In this document: positions 1 through 4,552 of the stretch, in pieces
Layout: every line of letters starts with the position of its first letter
Numbering within the stretch: position 1 is the first letter of the stretch
DNA from: Clostridia bacterium
Lineage (GTDB): Bacteria; Bacillota; Clostridia; Oscillospirales; CAG-272
Direction: 5' to 3'
NCBI GenBank assembly: GCA_900769475.1
Contig: CAAGGQ010000239.1
Span: 1 to 6,037 of the forward strand
Length of the DNA stretch: 6,037 nt
Notes under the pieces: generated by a model
What the model was told of the DNA's origin: nothing
Seen by the model: the letters and a program-made list of their open reading frames with translations, nothing else
Databases searched by the model: none
Made by a program: the position numbers and the translations under genes

Positions 1-79
1 CATCCTCCACGTAATATTTCTTGGCGTGGTACAACAACCGACTGCGCAGCTTTTGCATTTTTTGTTGAATTTCCATCAT
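1..79 (-). CDS. ligA: NAD-dependent DNA ligase LigA, N-terminal fragment
   Basis: Only the first 26 codons are in the window; the gene continues past the left edge. The visible protein starts MMEIQQKMQKLRSRLL and goes on YHAKKYYVED. It matches the pattern at the start of bacterial LigA, where a helix with ELR and L..H spacing is followed by YYV.D and then the APEISDAEYD-type motif, which would lie just outside. This N-terminal Ia domain binds the nicotinamide mononucleotide half of NAD+, and the enzyme seals nicks during replication and repair. The first of two consecutive ATG codons is used; an AAGGAG ribosome binding site (about 90-95) lies 10 nt upstream. A perfect sigma-A promoter precedes it. 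The call rests on a short stretch. A different protein with a similar helical start is possible, but the order of motifs favours LigA. Confidence 0.72.
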   Translation of the reverse strand, partial: MMEIQQKMQKLRSRLLYHAKKYYVED

Positions 80-128
80 ATTCAGCACGCTCCTTCGTTC
101 TGCGGATTCATAAAAAGACTACCCCTTT

Positions 129-157
129 ATTATAACAAAAAAACAGACGGATGTCAA
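129..157 (-). promoter_or_regulatory. Consensus sigma-A promoter for the leftward ligA-like gene
   Basis: On the minus strand TTGACA (157-152) and TATAAT (134-129) are separated by exactly 17 nt. Both hexamers match the housekeeping consensus perfectly. Transcription would start near 122, leaving a leader of about 43 nt before the ATG at 79. The leader contains a 9-codon mini-ORF (111-82) that stops two bases before the ligA start. Confidence 0.85.
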
Positions 158-196
158 TCCAATCTTTTTCTTTTTTCTGTCGCCTTTCGTCGAAAT

Positions 197-233
197 GAAC
201 AAAAAATATTATTTTTATTATTTTTCTTTGTTC
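197..233. repeat. AT-rich inverted repeat upstream of the hpf promoter
   Basis: GAACAAA (197-203) is mirrored by TTTGTTC (227-233) around a 23-nt AT-only core apart from one C. The right arm ends four bases before the -35 box of the hpf promoter. A small palindrome, TTTCG-T-CGAAA, lies next to it at 185-195. Position suggests an operator or UP-like element, but no known regulator site was recognised, and AT-rich DNA produces such repeats by chance. Confidence 0.35.
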
Positions 234-237
234 TATC

Positions 238-266
238 TTTACATTTGCTAAAAAATGTGGTATACT
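238..266 (+). promoter_or_regulatory. Extended -10 sigma-A promoter for hpf
   Basis: TTTACA (238-243) and TATACT (261-266) are separated by 17 nt, and TGG directly before the -10 box gives an extended -10 motif. Transcription would start near 273, about 47 nt before the hpf ATG. It is divergent from the ligA-like promoter; the two -35 boxes are about 80 bp apart. Confidence 0.8.
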
Positions 267-319
267 GTAATTGCAGGAAGGATCCTGCGCGATTCTCAAA
301 GAAAGGTTAGGTCCGCACT

Positions 320-847
320 ATGAAAATTACCGTAATTGGCAGACAAATGAACGTGTACGAGGACATGAAGAGCCTGATCAACAAAAAGCTGGCAAAGCTG
401 GACAAATTTTTTACCGCCGAGGGGGACGCTACCGTCACCTTGAGCAGCAAACATAATGAACGCAACATCGAAATTACCATCTCGGCTGCGGGCACCCTGT
501 TCCGCAGCGAAGTTGGCTCCGATAGCTTCCGCGACGCGCTGGATGCCGCCGTGAACAACATTGAGCGGCAGATCCGCAAGAACAAGACCCGCCTGGCACG
601 CCGTATGCGCGATACCATTGTGAATCCCGCCTTCGAGGAATTTGACGACACTCCGGTGGATGAGGAAACCATCATTCGTACCAAAACCTTCCCTATCAAG
701 CCCATGTCCCCCGAAGAAGCCATTCTCCAAATGAATCTGCTGGGACATCAGTTCTTCGTATTCATCGACGATCAGACCGGTGCCACCTGCGTAGTCTACG
801 CCCGCAAGGACGGAGCCTACGGTATGCTGATCCCCGAGCAGGAATAA
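320..847 (+). CDS. hpf: Long-form ribosome hibernation promoting factor HPF (RaiA/YvyD family)
   Basis: This 175-residue protein dimerises 70S ribosomes into inactive 100S particles in resting cells. Residues 1 to about 100 form the N-terminal HPF/RaiA domain. It opens MKITVIGRQMNVYEDMKSLI and ends in an alternating basic helix, ERQIRKNKTRLARRMR, of the kind that contacts 16S rRNA in the decoding and mRNA channel. A linker (about 101-116) leads to the C-terminal dimerisation domain (117-172), recognised by IIRTKTFPIKPMSPEEAILQ, then LGHQFFVF and the closing VVYARKDGAYGMLIP. Having both domains makes it the long form typical of Firmicutes rather than the short form of Enterobacteria. Length is normal for the family. 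The start is the only good ATG; a GAAAGG-type ribosome binding site (301-306) lies 13 nt upstream, rather far. It has its own promoter and a strong terminator, so it is probably monocistronic. Confidence 0.96.
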   Translation: MKITVIGRQMNVYEDMKSLINKKLAKLDKFFTAEGDATVTLSSKHNERNIEITISAAGTLFRSEVGSDSFRDALDAAVNNIERQIRKNKTRLARRMRDTIVNPAFEEFDDTPVDEETIIRTKTFPIKPMSPEEAILQMNLLGHQFFVFIDDQTGATCVVYARKDGAYGMLIPEQE

Positions 848-881
848 AACAGTAATAAAAAATGTAAAAAAACTTGCGAAT

Positions 882-927
882 AAAACGCCCGCCACGGCTA
901 CGAGGTAGCCGTGGCGGGTTCTTTGTA
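882..927. terminator. Bidirectional intrinsic terminator between hpf and the DUF554 gene
   Basis: A perfect 14-bp stem pairs 888-901 with 905-918 around a 3-nt GAG loop. On the plus strand TTCTTT follows the stem. On the minus strand the stem is followed by CGTTTTATT. It lies between the two convergent genes, 40 nt past the hpf stop and 19 nt past the stop of the leftward gene, so it probably ends both transcripts. Confidence 0.88.
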
Positions 928-936
928 TTCGATTTT

Positions 937-1767
937 TTATGCCAACAACCCTGCTACCCAATCTGAAATGGGAACCAACAGAATGGGCAAGAGTACCGCG
1001 GGAAGATAGTTGGTGATCTTCAGCTTGGCATCCAACAGGATATTGAGGGCCAGGCCAATGATCAGCAGGGCGCCAATACCGCTCATGCAGGTGATGACCT
1101 CGGTGGTGAGATAGGGCGAAATCCATTGTGCCAGCAGGGTGATGCTTCCCTGGAACACCAGGACGAACACCGACGAAAAGAGCACGCCAATGCCCATGGT
1201 GGAGGCCAGGACGATGGAGCTGACCAGGTCGAGGATCGATTTGGTGTACAGCATGCTGTGATCCCCCATCAGTCCGCTCTGCAAAGAGCCAACGATGGTC
1301 ATGGATCCCACGCAAAAGAGCAACGAGGCCGAAACAAAGCCCTGAGCCACCTGCCCTTGTCCAATCTGAGAGAGGGCTTCCACCTTCTCACCCAGGCGGT
1401 TCAAGCCGCGATCCAAGCGAAGCAGATATCCCAAAATGGCACCAAAGACCATGGAGAAGATGATAACGAAGGTCTGTTCCCCACCCAACGTCCGAACCAG
1501 CTGCAGGGGCATATCAGGGGTTCCCACGTAACTCCCCCCAAGGGCCTCCAGGATCTGATCATTGACTGCGGCCCGGATCGCACCGGCAATACCAATGCCC
1601 AGCACGCAGAGTCCCAGTCCCTTAAAAATCCCGTCGGAAAGAGATTGCACCCATTCGCGCTGTCTCTTCCCATTCAATAAAAAGCGCTTGATCAGCAAGC
1701 CGATCAGAGAACCGCAAACCACCGTTAGTACATTGAACAGGGTTCCCCACAAGCGAAATTGTTCCAT
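937..1767 (-). CDS. DUF554 family integral membrane protein
   Basis: This 276-residue, very hydrophobic protein belongs to the DUF554 (YdfK-like) family. These are multi-pass inner membrane proteins of unproven function, often suggested to be transporters. Hydrophobic segments lie near residues 6-26, 46-66, 98-116, 145-165, 180-213 (probably two passes), 225-245 and 254-274. Family hallmarks are the N-terminal GTLFNVLTVVCGSLIGLLI, the central FCVGSMTIVGSLQSG followed by a GD, and the segment KSILDLVSSIVLASTMGIGV. The ATG at 1767 is chosen over a TTG at 1791 because AAAGGA (about 1776-1781) sits 8 nt upstream of the ATG and because family members begin close to this point. It has its own promoter and converges on hpf. 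It is divergent from the spore cluster. No substrate can be read from the sequence. Confidence 0.9.
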   Translation of the reverse strand: MEQFRLWGTLFNVLTVVCGSLIGLLIKRFLLNGKRQREWVQSLSDGIFKGLGLCVLGIGIAGAIRAAVNDQILEALGGSYVGTPDMPLQLVRTLGGEQTFVIIFSMVFGAILGYLLRLDRGLNRLGEKVEALSQIGQGQVAQGFVSASLLFCVGSMTIVGSLQSGLMGDHSMLYTKSILDLVSSIVLASTMGIGVLFSSVFVLVFQGSITLLAQWISPYLTTEVITCMSGIGALLIIGLALNILLDAKLKITNYLPAVLLPILLVPISDWVAGLLA

Positions 1768-1788
1768 GTGTTTGTTCCTTTCTCTTTT

Positions 1789-1836
1789 CAAAAACCGAGG
1801 AACGGAGCACCGTTCCCATTTTTTTACAAAAACCGA
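1789..1836. promoter_or_regulatory. Hairpin between 10-nt direct repeats in the DUF554 gene leader
   Basis: A perfect 7-bp stem pairs GGAACGG (1799-1805) with CCGTTCC (1810-1816) around a 4-nt loop. The 10-mer CAAAAACCGA occurs exactly twice, at 1789-1798 and 1827-1836, on either side. Read on the plus strand, the stem is followed by CA and seven T (1819-1825), like an intrinsic terminator that would shield the spore cluster from upstream readthrough. On the minus strand it lies in the 5' leader and is followed by TCGGTTTTTG, so it could attenuate or stabilise the DUF554 mRNA. The structure is visible; the role is inferred. Confidence 0.5.
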
Positions 1837-1841
1837 CTATT

Positions 1842-1870
1842 ATTATACCAAAAGAACCTGGAAAAAGCAA
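1842..1870 (-). promoter_or_regulatory. Extended -10 sigma-A promoter for the DUF554 gene
   Basis: On the minus strand TTGCTT (1870-1865) and a perfect TATAAT (1847-1842) are spaced by 17 nt, with TGG directly before the -10 box. Transcription would start near 1835, giving a leader of about 68 nt that includes the hairpin at 1799-1816. Confidence 0.82.
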
Positions 1871-1899
1871 GAGAATTTGCAAAAAAAGCAAAGGGCGGC

Positions 1900-1925
1900 A
1901 CCAAATCCTTTTCGCGTCATACAAT
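1900..1925 (+). promoter_or_regulatory. Candidate sporulation (sigma-K/sigma-E type) promoter of the spore cortex cluster
   Basis: CATACAAT (1918-1925) fits the sigma-E -10 consensus exactly and, read on as CATACAATG, matches sigma-K CATAnnnTA at all but the last base. An AC at 1900-1901 lies 16 nt upstream, the spacing of the sigma-K -35 element. No sigma-E-like ATA is seen at -35 and no sigma-A -35 pairs with it. Transcription would start near 1932, 27 nt before the first gene. The motifs are short; the spore function of the downstream genes is what gives the call weight. Confidence 0.5.
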
Positions 1926-1958
1926 GTTAGGGAATCTATCATTGGAAGGAGGAACCCT

Positions 1959-2387
1959 ATGAACGCATCCTCACCCCAACCCTCGCTTACGGGAACCGGG
2001 TATCTGATCGTCCACGTAACCACCGCCCGCGGCGCCATTCCTCTGGAGGGAGCTCTGGTGACCGTGCGCGAATATCCCGCCACGGCAGAGGGAACCCCGG
2101 TGGCGTCCCTGGTCAGCGGAGCCGACGGCAACACCCCTCTCCTGGCCTTGAGGACCCATCCCCGCTCCGAATCACTGACTGCGGGCAATCCCACCCCCTA
2201 TTCCACCTACTACGTGGAGGTCCGTCTGGAGGGCTTTGCCGAGCAATCCTTTCTCGGGGTCCCCATCTTCGACGGCATCGTGGCCATCCAGCCGGTCCAT
2301 CTCACGCCCCTTCCCGAGAGCGGCGAGGCCCTGCCGCCGTCGAATGAAAACAACCTCTTTTTTGAAACCACCGGGAACGATCTCTGA
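1959..2387 (+). CDS. SleC pro-domain-like protein (transthyretin/carboxypeptidase-regulatory-like fold)
   Basis: This 142-residue protein has no signal peptide or membrane segment. Residues about 13-118 read as one beta-sandwich domain of the carboxypeptidase-regulatory/transthyretin kind: GYLIVHVTTARGAIPLEGAL, then VTVREY, a turn SGADGNTP, then YSTYYVEVRLEGFAEQSF, VPIFDGIVAIQPVHLTPL and a low-complexity acidic tail. The same order (strand, P-hEGA-VTV, DG-T-, PYS-Y-V-h---GF, h-hF-g--Ah--V-L-P) occurs in the N-terminal pre/pro region of clostridial SleC, the germination-specific cortex-lytic enzyme. There it keeps the enzyme inactive until a Csp protease removes it. Here it is a separate gene, 36 nt before the enzyme part, so it may act in trans as chaperone, inhibitor or anchor; this is inference. 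The start has a textbook AAGGAGG (1946-1952) 6 nt upstream. The domain alone is generic; the neighbouring gene makes the SleC link. Confidence 0.78.
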   Translation: MNASSPQPSLTGTGYLIVHVTTARGAIPLEGALVTVREYPATAEGTPVASLVSGADGNTPLLALRTHPRSESLTAGNPTPYSTYYVEVRLEGFAEQSFLGVPIFDGIVAIQPVHLTPLPESGEALPPSNENNLFFETTGNDL

Positions 2388-2423
2388 TCCACCAACCTCA
2401 AAGAAAGGAATTTGCTCTGCATT

Positions 2424-3821
2424 ATGCCACAGCTTCCCATCATTCCCCAAACCATCACTGTGCACCTCGGGCCGCCGGACAGCGCCGCCGAGAACGTGAC
2501 CATTCCCTTTTTGGACTACGTGGCCAACGTGGCCTCCAGCGAGATCTATCCCACCTGGCCGGAAAACGCCATTCGCGCCAATATGTACGCCCAGATTTCC
2601 TTTGCCCTCAATCGGGTCTATACCGAATACTACCGCACCCGCGGCTATGATTTTGACATTACCAACACCACCGCCTACGACCAGTTTTTTGTGAACGGGC
2701 GGGACATTTTTGAAAACATCCGTCAGATTGCTGCCGAGCTTTTTAACGATTACATTCGCAGGAGCGGAAGCGTGGAGCCCCTCTTTGCCCAGTATTGCAA
2801 CGGCACCACAGTCTTTTGTGACGGTCTCTCCCAATGGGGCTCTGTGGAGCTGGCTAACCAAGGCTATACCCCCTACGAGATCCTGACCTACTACTACGGC
2901 GACAACATTGAATTGGTGCGGGATGCCCCCATTGAGAACAGCACTACCAGCGCCCCTTCCGTGGCCCTTCAACTGGGGTCAGCCAACGACGATGTGCGGG
3001 TGGCCCAGCTTCGTCTGAATCGCATCTCGGCCAACTTCCCTTCCATTCCCAAAATCGCGCGGGTGGACGGGATCTTTGGAACCGACACCGAGGCCGCCGT
3101 CCGACGCTTTCAGGAGATCTTCAATCTCACCCCCGACGGCATCATTGGAAAGTCCACCTGGTACACCATCCAAAACATTTACATCGGCGTCAAGCGGCTC
3201 AACGATCTCAATTCCGAGGGGATCACTCTGGAGGAAGTCACTCAACAGTATCCCGGCGTTCTGCAATCGGGCAGTCGCGGCGGTGGGACCCGAAATCTGC
3301 AATTCTTTTTAAACTATCTCTCGGGCTTTTACAACACCATTCCTCCCGTAGAGGTGGACGGAGTGTTTGGGGACACCACCGAGGCGGCGGTGCGCGCCGC
3401 CCAGCGCACCTTTGGCCTGCCCGAGGACGGTGTGGTGGGGGAACAGACCTGGAACCACATCTATCGCGCCTATCGGGGCATCGTTACCACCATCCCCTTG
3501 GAATACGTGGAGGGCGTTACCGTGCCCTACCAGGGCGTACCGTTGCGCATTGGTGCCGAATCCGAGGAGGTGCGCCTGCTCCAGGAATATCTCAACTATA
3601 TCGCTATCTCTTTCCCCTCCATTCCCACCGTTTCCCCCACAGGCTACTTTGGCCCCCGCACCCAGGATGCGGTGATTGCCTTCCAGACCTTGGAGGGGCT
3701 GGAGCCCAATGGCTTGGTGCAGTCCACCACATGGACGGCCATCACCGACCTCTACAATGCGCTATACACCGGTGCCCAACTGCAAGAGGGGCAATACCCC
3801 GGCTTTGAAGTCGGAAATTAA
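2424..3821 (+). CDS. sleC: SleC-like spore cortex-lytic protein: SpoIID domain plus three PG_binding_1 domains
   Basis: This 465-residue protein resembles mature clostridial SleC, which cuts spore cortex peptidoglycan as a lytic transglycosylase during germination. Residues 1-25 (MPQLPIIPQTITVHLGPP) resemble the start of the SleC enzyme region. Residues about 26-165 form a SpoIID-type catalytic domain with NVASSEIYPTWPENAIRAN, FALNRVYTEYY, YDFDITNTTAYDQFF and GLSQWGSVELANQGYTPYEI. E40, in the SSEIYPTWP motif, is the best candidate for the invariant catalytic glutamate. C125 and C132 flank the loop before GLSQWG, where other SpoIID proteins can bind zinc. Three PG_binding_1 domains follow (about 181-255, 277-350, 371-445), each with a DG-FG-T-AV core; C. 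perfringens SleC has one. There is no signal peptide. The ATG at 2424 is preferred to a TTG at 2412, because GAAAGGAA (2403-2410) almost touches the TTG but lies 14 nt before the ATG. A sporulation SpoIID paralogue is the alternative. Confidence 0.87.
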   Translation: MPQLPIIPQTITVHLGPPDSAAENVTIPFLDYVANVASSEIYPTWPENAIRANMYAQISFALNRVYTEYYRTRGYDFDITNTTAYDQFFVNGRDIFENIRQIAAELFNDYIRRSGSVEPLFAQYCNGTTVFCDGLSQWGSVELANQGYTPYEILTYYYGDNIELVRDAPIENSTTSAPSVALQLGSANDDVRVAQLRLNRISANFPSIPKIARVDGIFGTDTEAAVRRFQEIFNLTPDGIIGKSTWYTIQNIYIGVKRLNDLNSEGITLEEVTQQYPGVLQSGSRGGGTRNLQFFLNYLSGFYNTIPPVEVDGVFGDTTEAAVRAAQRTFGLPEDGVVGEQTWNHIYRAYRGIVTTIPLEYVEGVTVPYQGVPLRIGAESEEVRLLQEYLNYIAISFPSIPTVSPTGYFGPRTQDAVIAFQTLEGLEPNGLVQSTTWTAITDLYNALYTGAQLQEGQYPGFEVGN

Positions 3822-3833
3822 GCAGGAGGTTCT

Positions 3834-4370
3834 ATGCCCATACCCAATTCCAACGAAAAAACCGCAATTTCCCAGCTTCAACGCTTCCTGCGGCAGGTCT
3901 TTTTCCGGGATCCCGCGGTGCGTCTTCCCCCGGTGGACGGCATTTTTGATCGGGATACCGAAACTGCCCTCCGCGCCTTTCAGCAGGCCCAGGGGCTTCC
4001 CGTCACCGGCCGCGCCGACCAGGAGACCTGGGAGCGACTGTTCGATGCCTATCGCGCCGCCCTGGCCCTCACCTTTTTGCCCGAGGCCGTGGAGCTCTTC
4101 CCCGCTATTCCCGCCGACTACGTCCTGCGAAGGGAGAGCCGTGGATTTGTGGTCACAGCGTTGCAATATATGCTTGGTGAATTGCAACGCATCTATGACA
4201 ATTTCCCGTCCATTCCCATGAGCGGAATCTTTGATTCCGCAACCGCCGAGGCGGTAGAACGCTTCCAGGAGCAGAACGGGCTTCCCCCCACGGGAGAGGC
4301 AGATCGCCTAACCTGGAACCGCATCACCGATCAGCACAATGCCCTGACCCGAGGCTATCAAGGAGAATAA
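3834..4370 (+). CDS. Two-domain peptidoglycan-binding protein (PG_binding_1 x2)
   Basis: This 178-residue protein consists almost only of two PG_binding_1 domains: residues about 7-73 (LPPVDGIFDRDTETALRAFQ, then GLPVTGRADQETWERL) and about 94-168 (NFPSIPMSGIFDSATAEAVE, then NGLPPTGEADRLTWNRI). These domains are small three-helix modules that bind peptidoglycan. There is no catalytic domain, signal peptide or membrane segment. The NFPSIP-type loop is shared with the repeats of the preceding protein, so the modules look like relatives by duplication. The gene starts 12 nt after the stop of the SleC-like gene, with AGGAGG (3824-3829) 4 nt before the ATG, so the two are almost certainly co-transcribed. 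A likely role is a wall-binding accessory or structural partner on the cortex; this is inference from context. Confidence 0.85.
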   Translation: MPIPNSNEKTAISQLQRFLRQVFFRDPAVRLPPVDGIFDRDTETALRAFQQAQGLPVTGRADQETWERLFDAYRAALALTFLPEAVELFPAIPADYVLRRESRGFVVTALQYMLGELQRIYDNFPSIPMSGIFDSATAEAVERFQEQNGLPPTGEADRLTWNRITDQHNALTRGYQGE

Positions 4371-4382
4371 AGAAAAAAGAAG

Positions 4383-4390
4383 AGGAGGTG
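4383..4390 (+). promoter_or_regulatory. Perfect Shine-Dalgarno of a possible interrupted fourth gene
   Basis: AGGAGGTG is fully complementary to the 16S rRNA tail and lies 8 nt before an ATG at 4399, only 13 nt past the stop of the preceding gene. Such a site after a tight gene cluster normally begins another gene. The frame that follows does not look like a host protein for long. Confidence 0.55.
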
Positions 4391-4431
4391 GCAGGCAAAT
4401 GCAGAATGCACTTGTGCCCCCTCCCGACAGA

Positions 4432-4539
4432 TCATGCCGTTTCGCCTCCGAAACAAATCCGATCCGCCATAGCTACGGTCAGCGCACGGAGGACTTCACA
4501 GAGAGTCCGTGCCCTTTCCGTGTTCGGGCTTATGCCCAT
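4432..4539 (-). CDS. Possible 35-aa small ORF downstream of the recombinase
   Basis: A 35-codon frame on the minus strand reads MGISPNTERARTLCEVL followed by RALTVAMADRICFGG and ends ETA. It begins 13 nt after the recombinase stop, with AAGAGG (4554-4549) 9 nt upstream of the ATG, so it could be translated from the same mRNA. Residues 5-28 could form an amphipathic helix. No family was recognised. It may be a small element protein, or non-coding end DNA that happens to be open; the length is too short to decide. Confidence 0.3.
   Translation of the reverse strand: MGISPNTERARTLCEVLRALTVAMADRICFGGETA
4439..4454. repeat. Short inverted repeat near the element end
   Basis: GTTTCG (4439-4444) pairs with CGAAAC (4449-4454) around CCTC. 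It lies in the gap between the spore cluster and the recombinase gene. Serine recombinase attachment sites often hold imperfect inverted repeats around a two-base crossover, so this is a candidate only; it could equally be chance. Confidence 0.25.
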
Positions 4540-4552
4540 GGACGTTCGCCTC

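Noticed and set aside
296..1315. Long minus-strand open frame opposite hpf and the DUF554 gene
   Set aside because: It is antisense to hpf, overlaps the DUF554 gene in another frame and crosses the terminator. Its His/Gly-rich composition is that of a shadow frame.
1622..2194. Minus-strand 190-codon frame across the divergent intergenic region
   Set aside because: It covers both promoters and two well-supported gene starts in other frames, and shows no protein family features.
2172..2972. Minus-strand 266-codon open frame inside the spore cluster
   Set aside because: It is fully opposite the pro-domain and SleC-like genes. The Gly/Val/His-rich translation shows no motif and arises from GC-rich codon use on the other strand.
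3676..4221. Plus-strand 181-codon frame overlapping the end of the SleC-like gene and the third gene
   Set aside because: It is a frame-shifted reading rich in Pro, Ser and Arg, while the overlapping frames hold clear PG_binding_1 domains with good ribosome binding sites.
4485..4511. Possible hairpin CACGGA/TCCGTG as terminator of the recombinase gene
   Set aside because: Two alternative pairings compete, the stems are short and no T-run follows on the minus strand.
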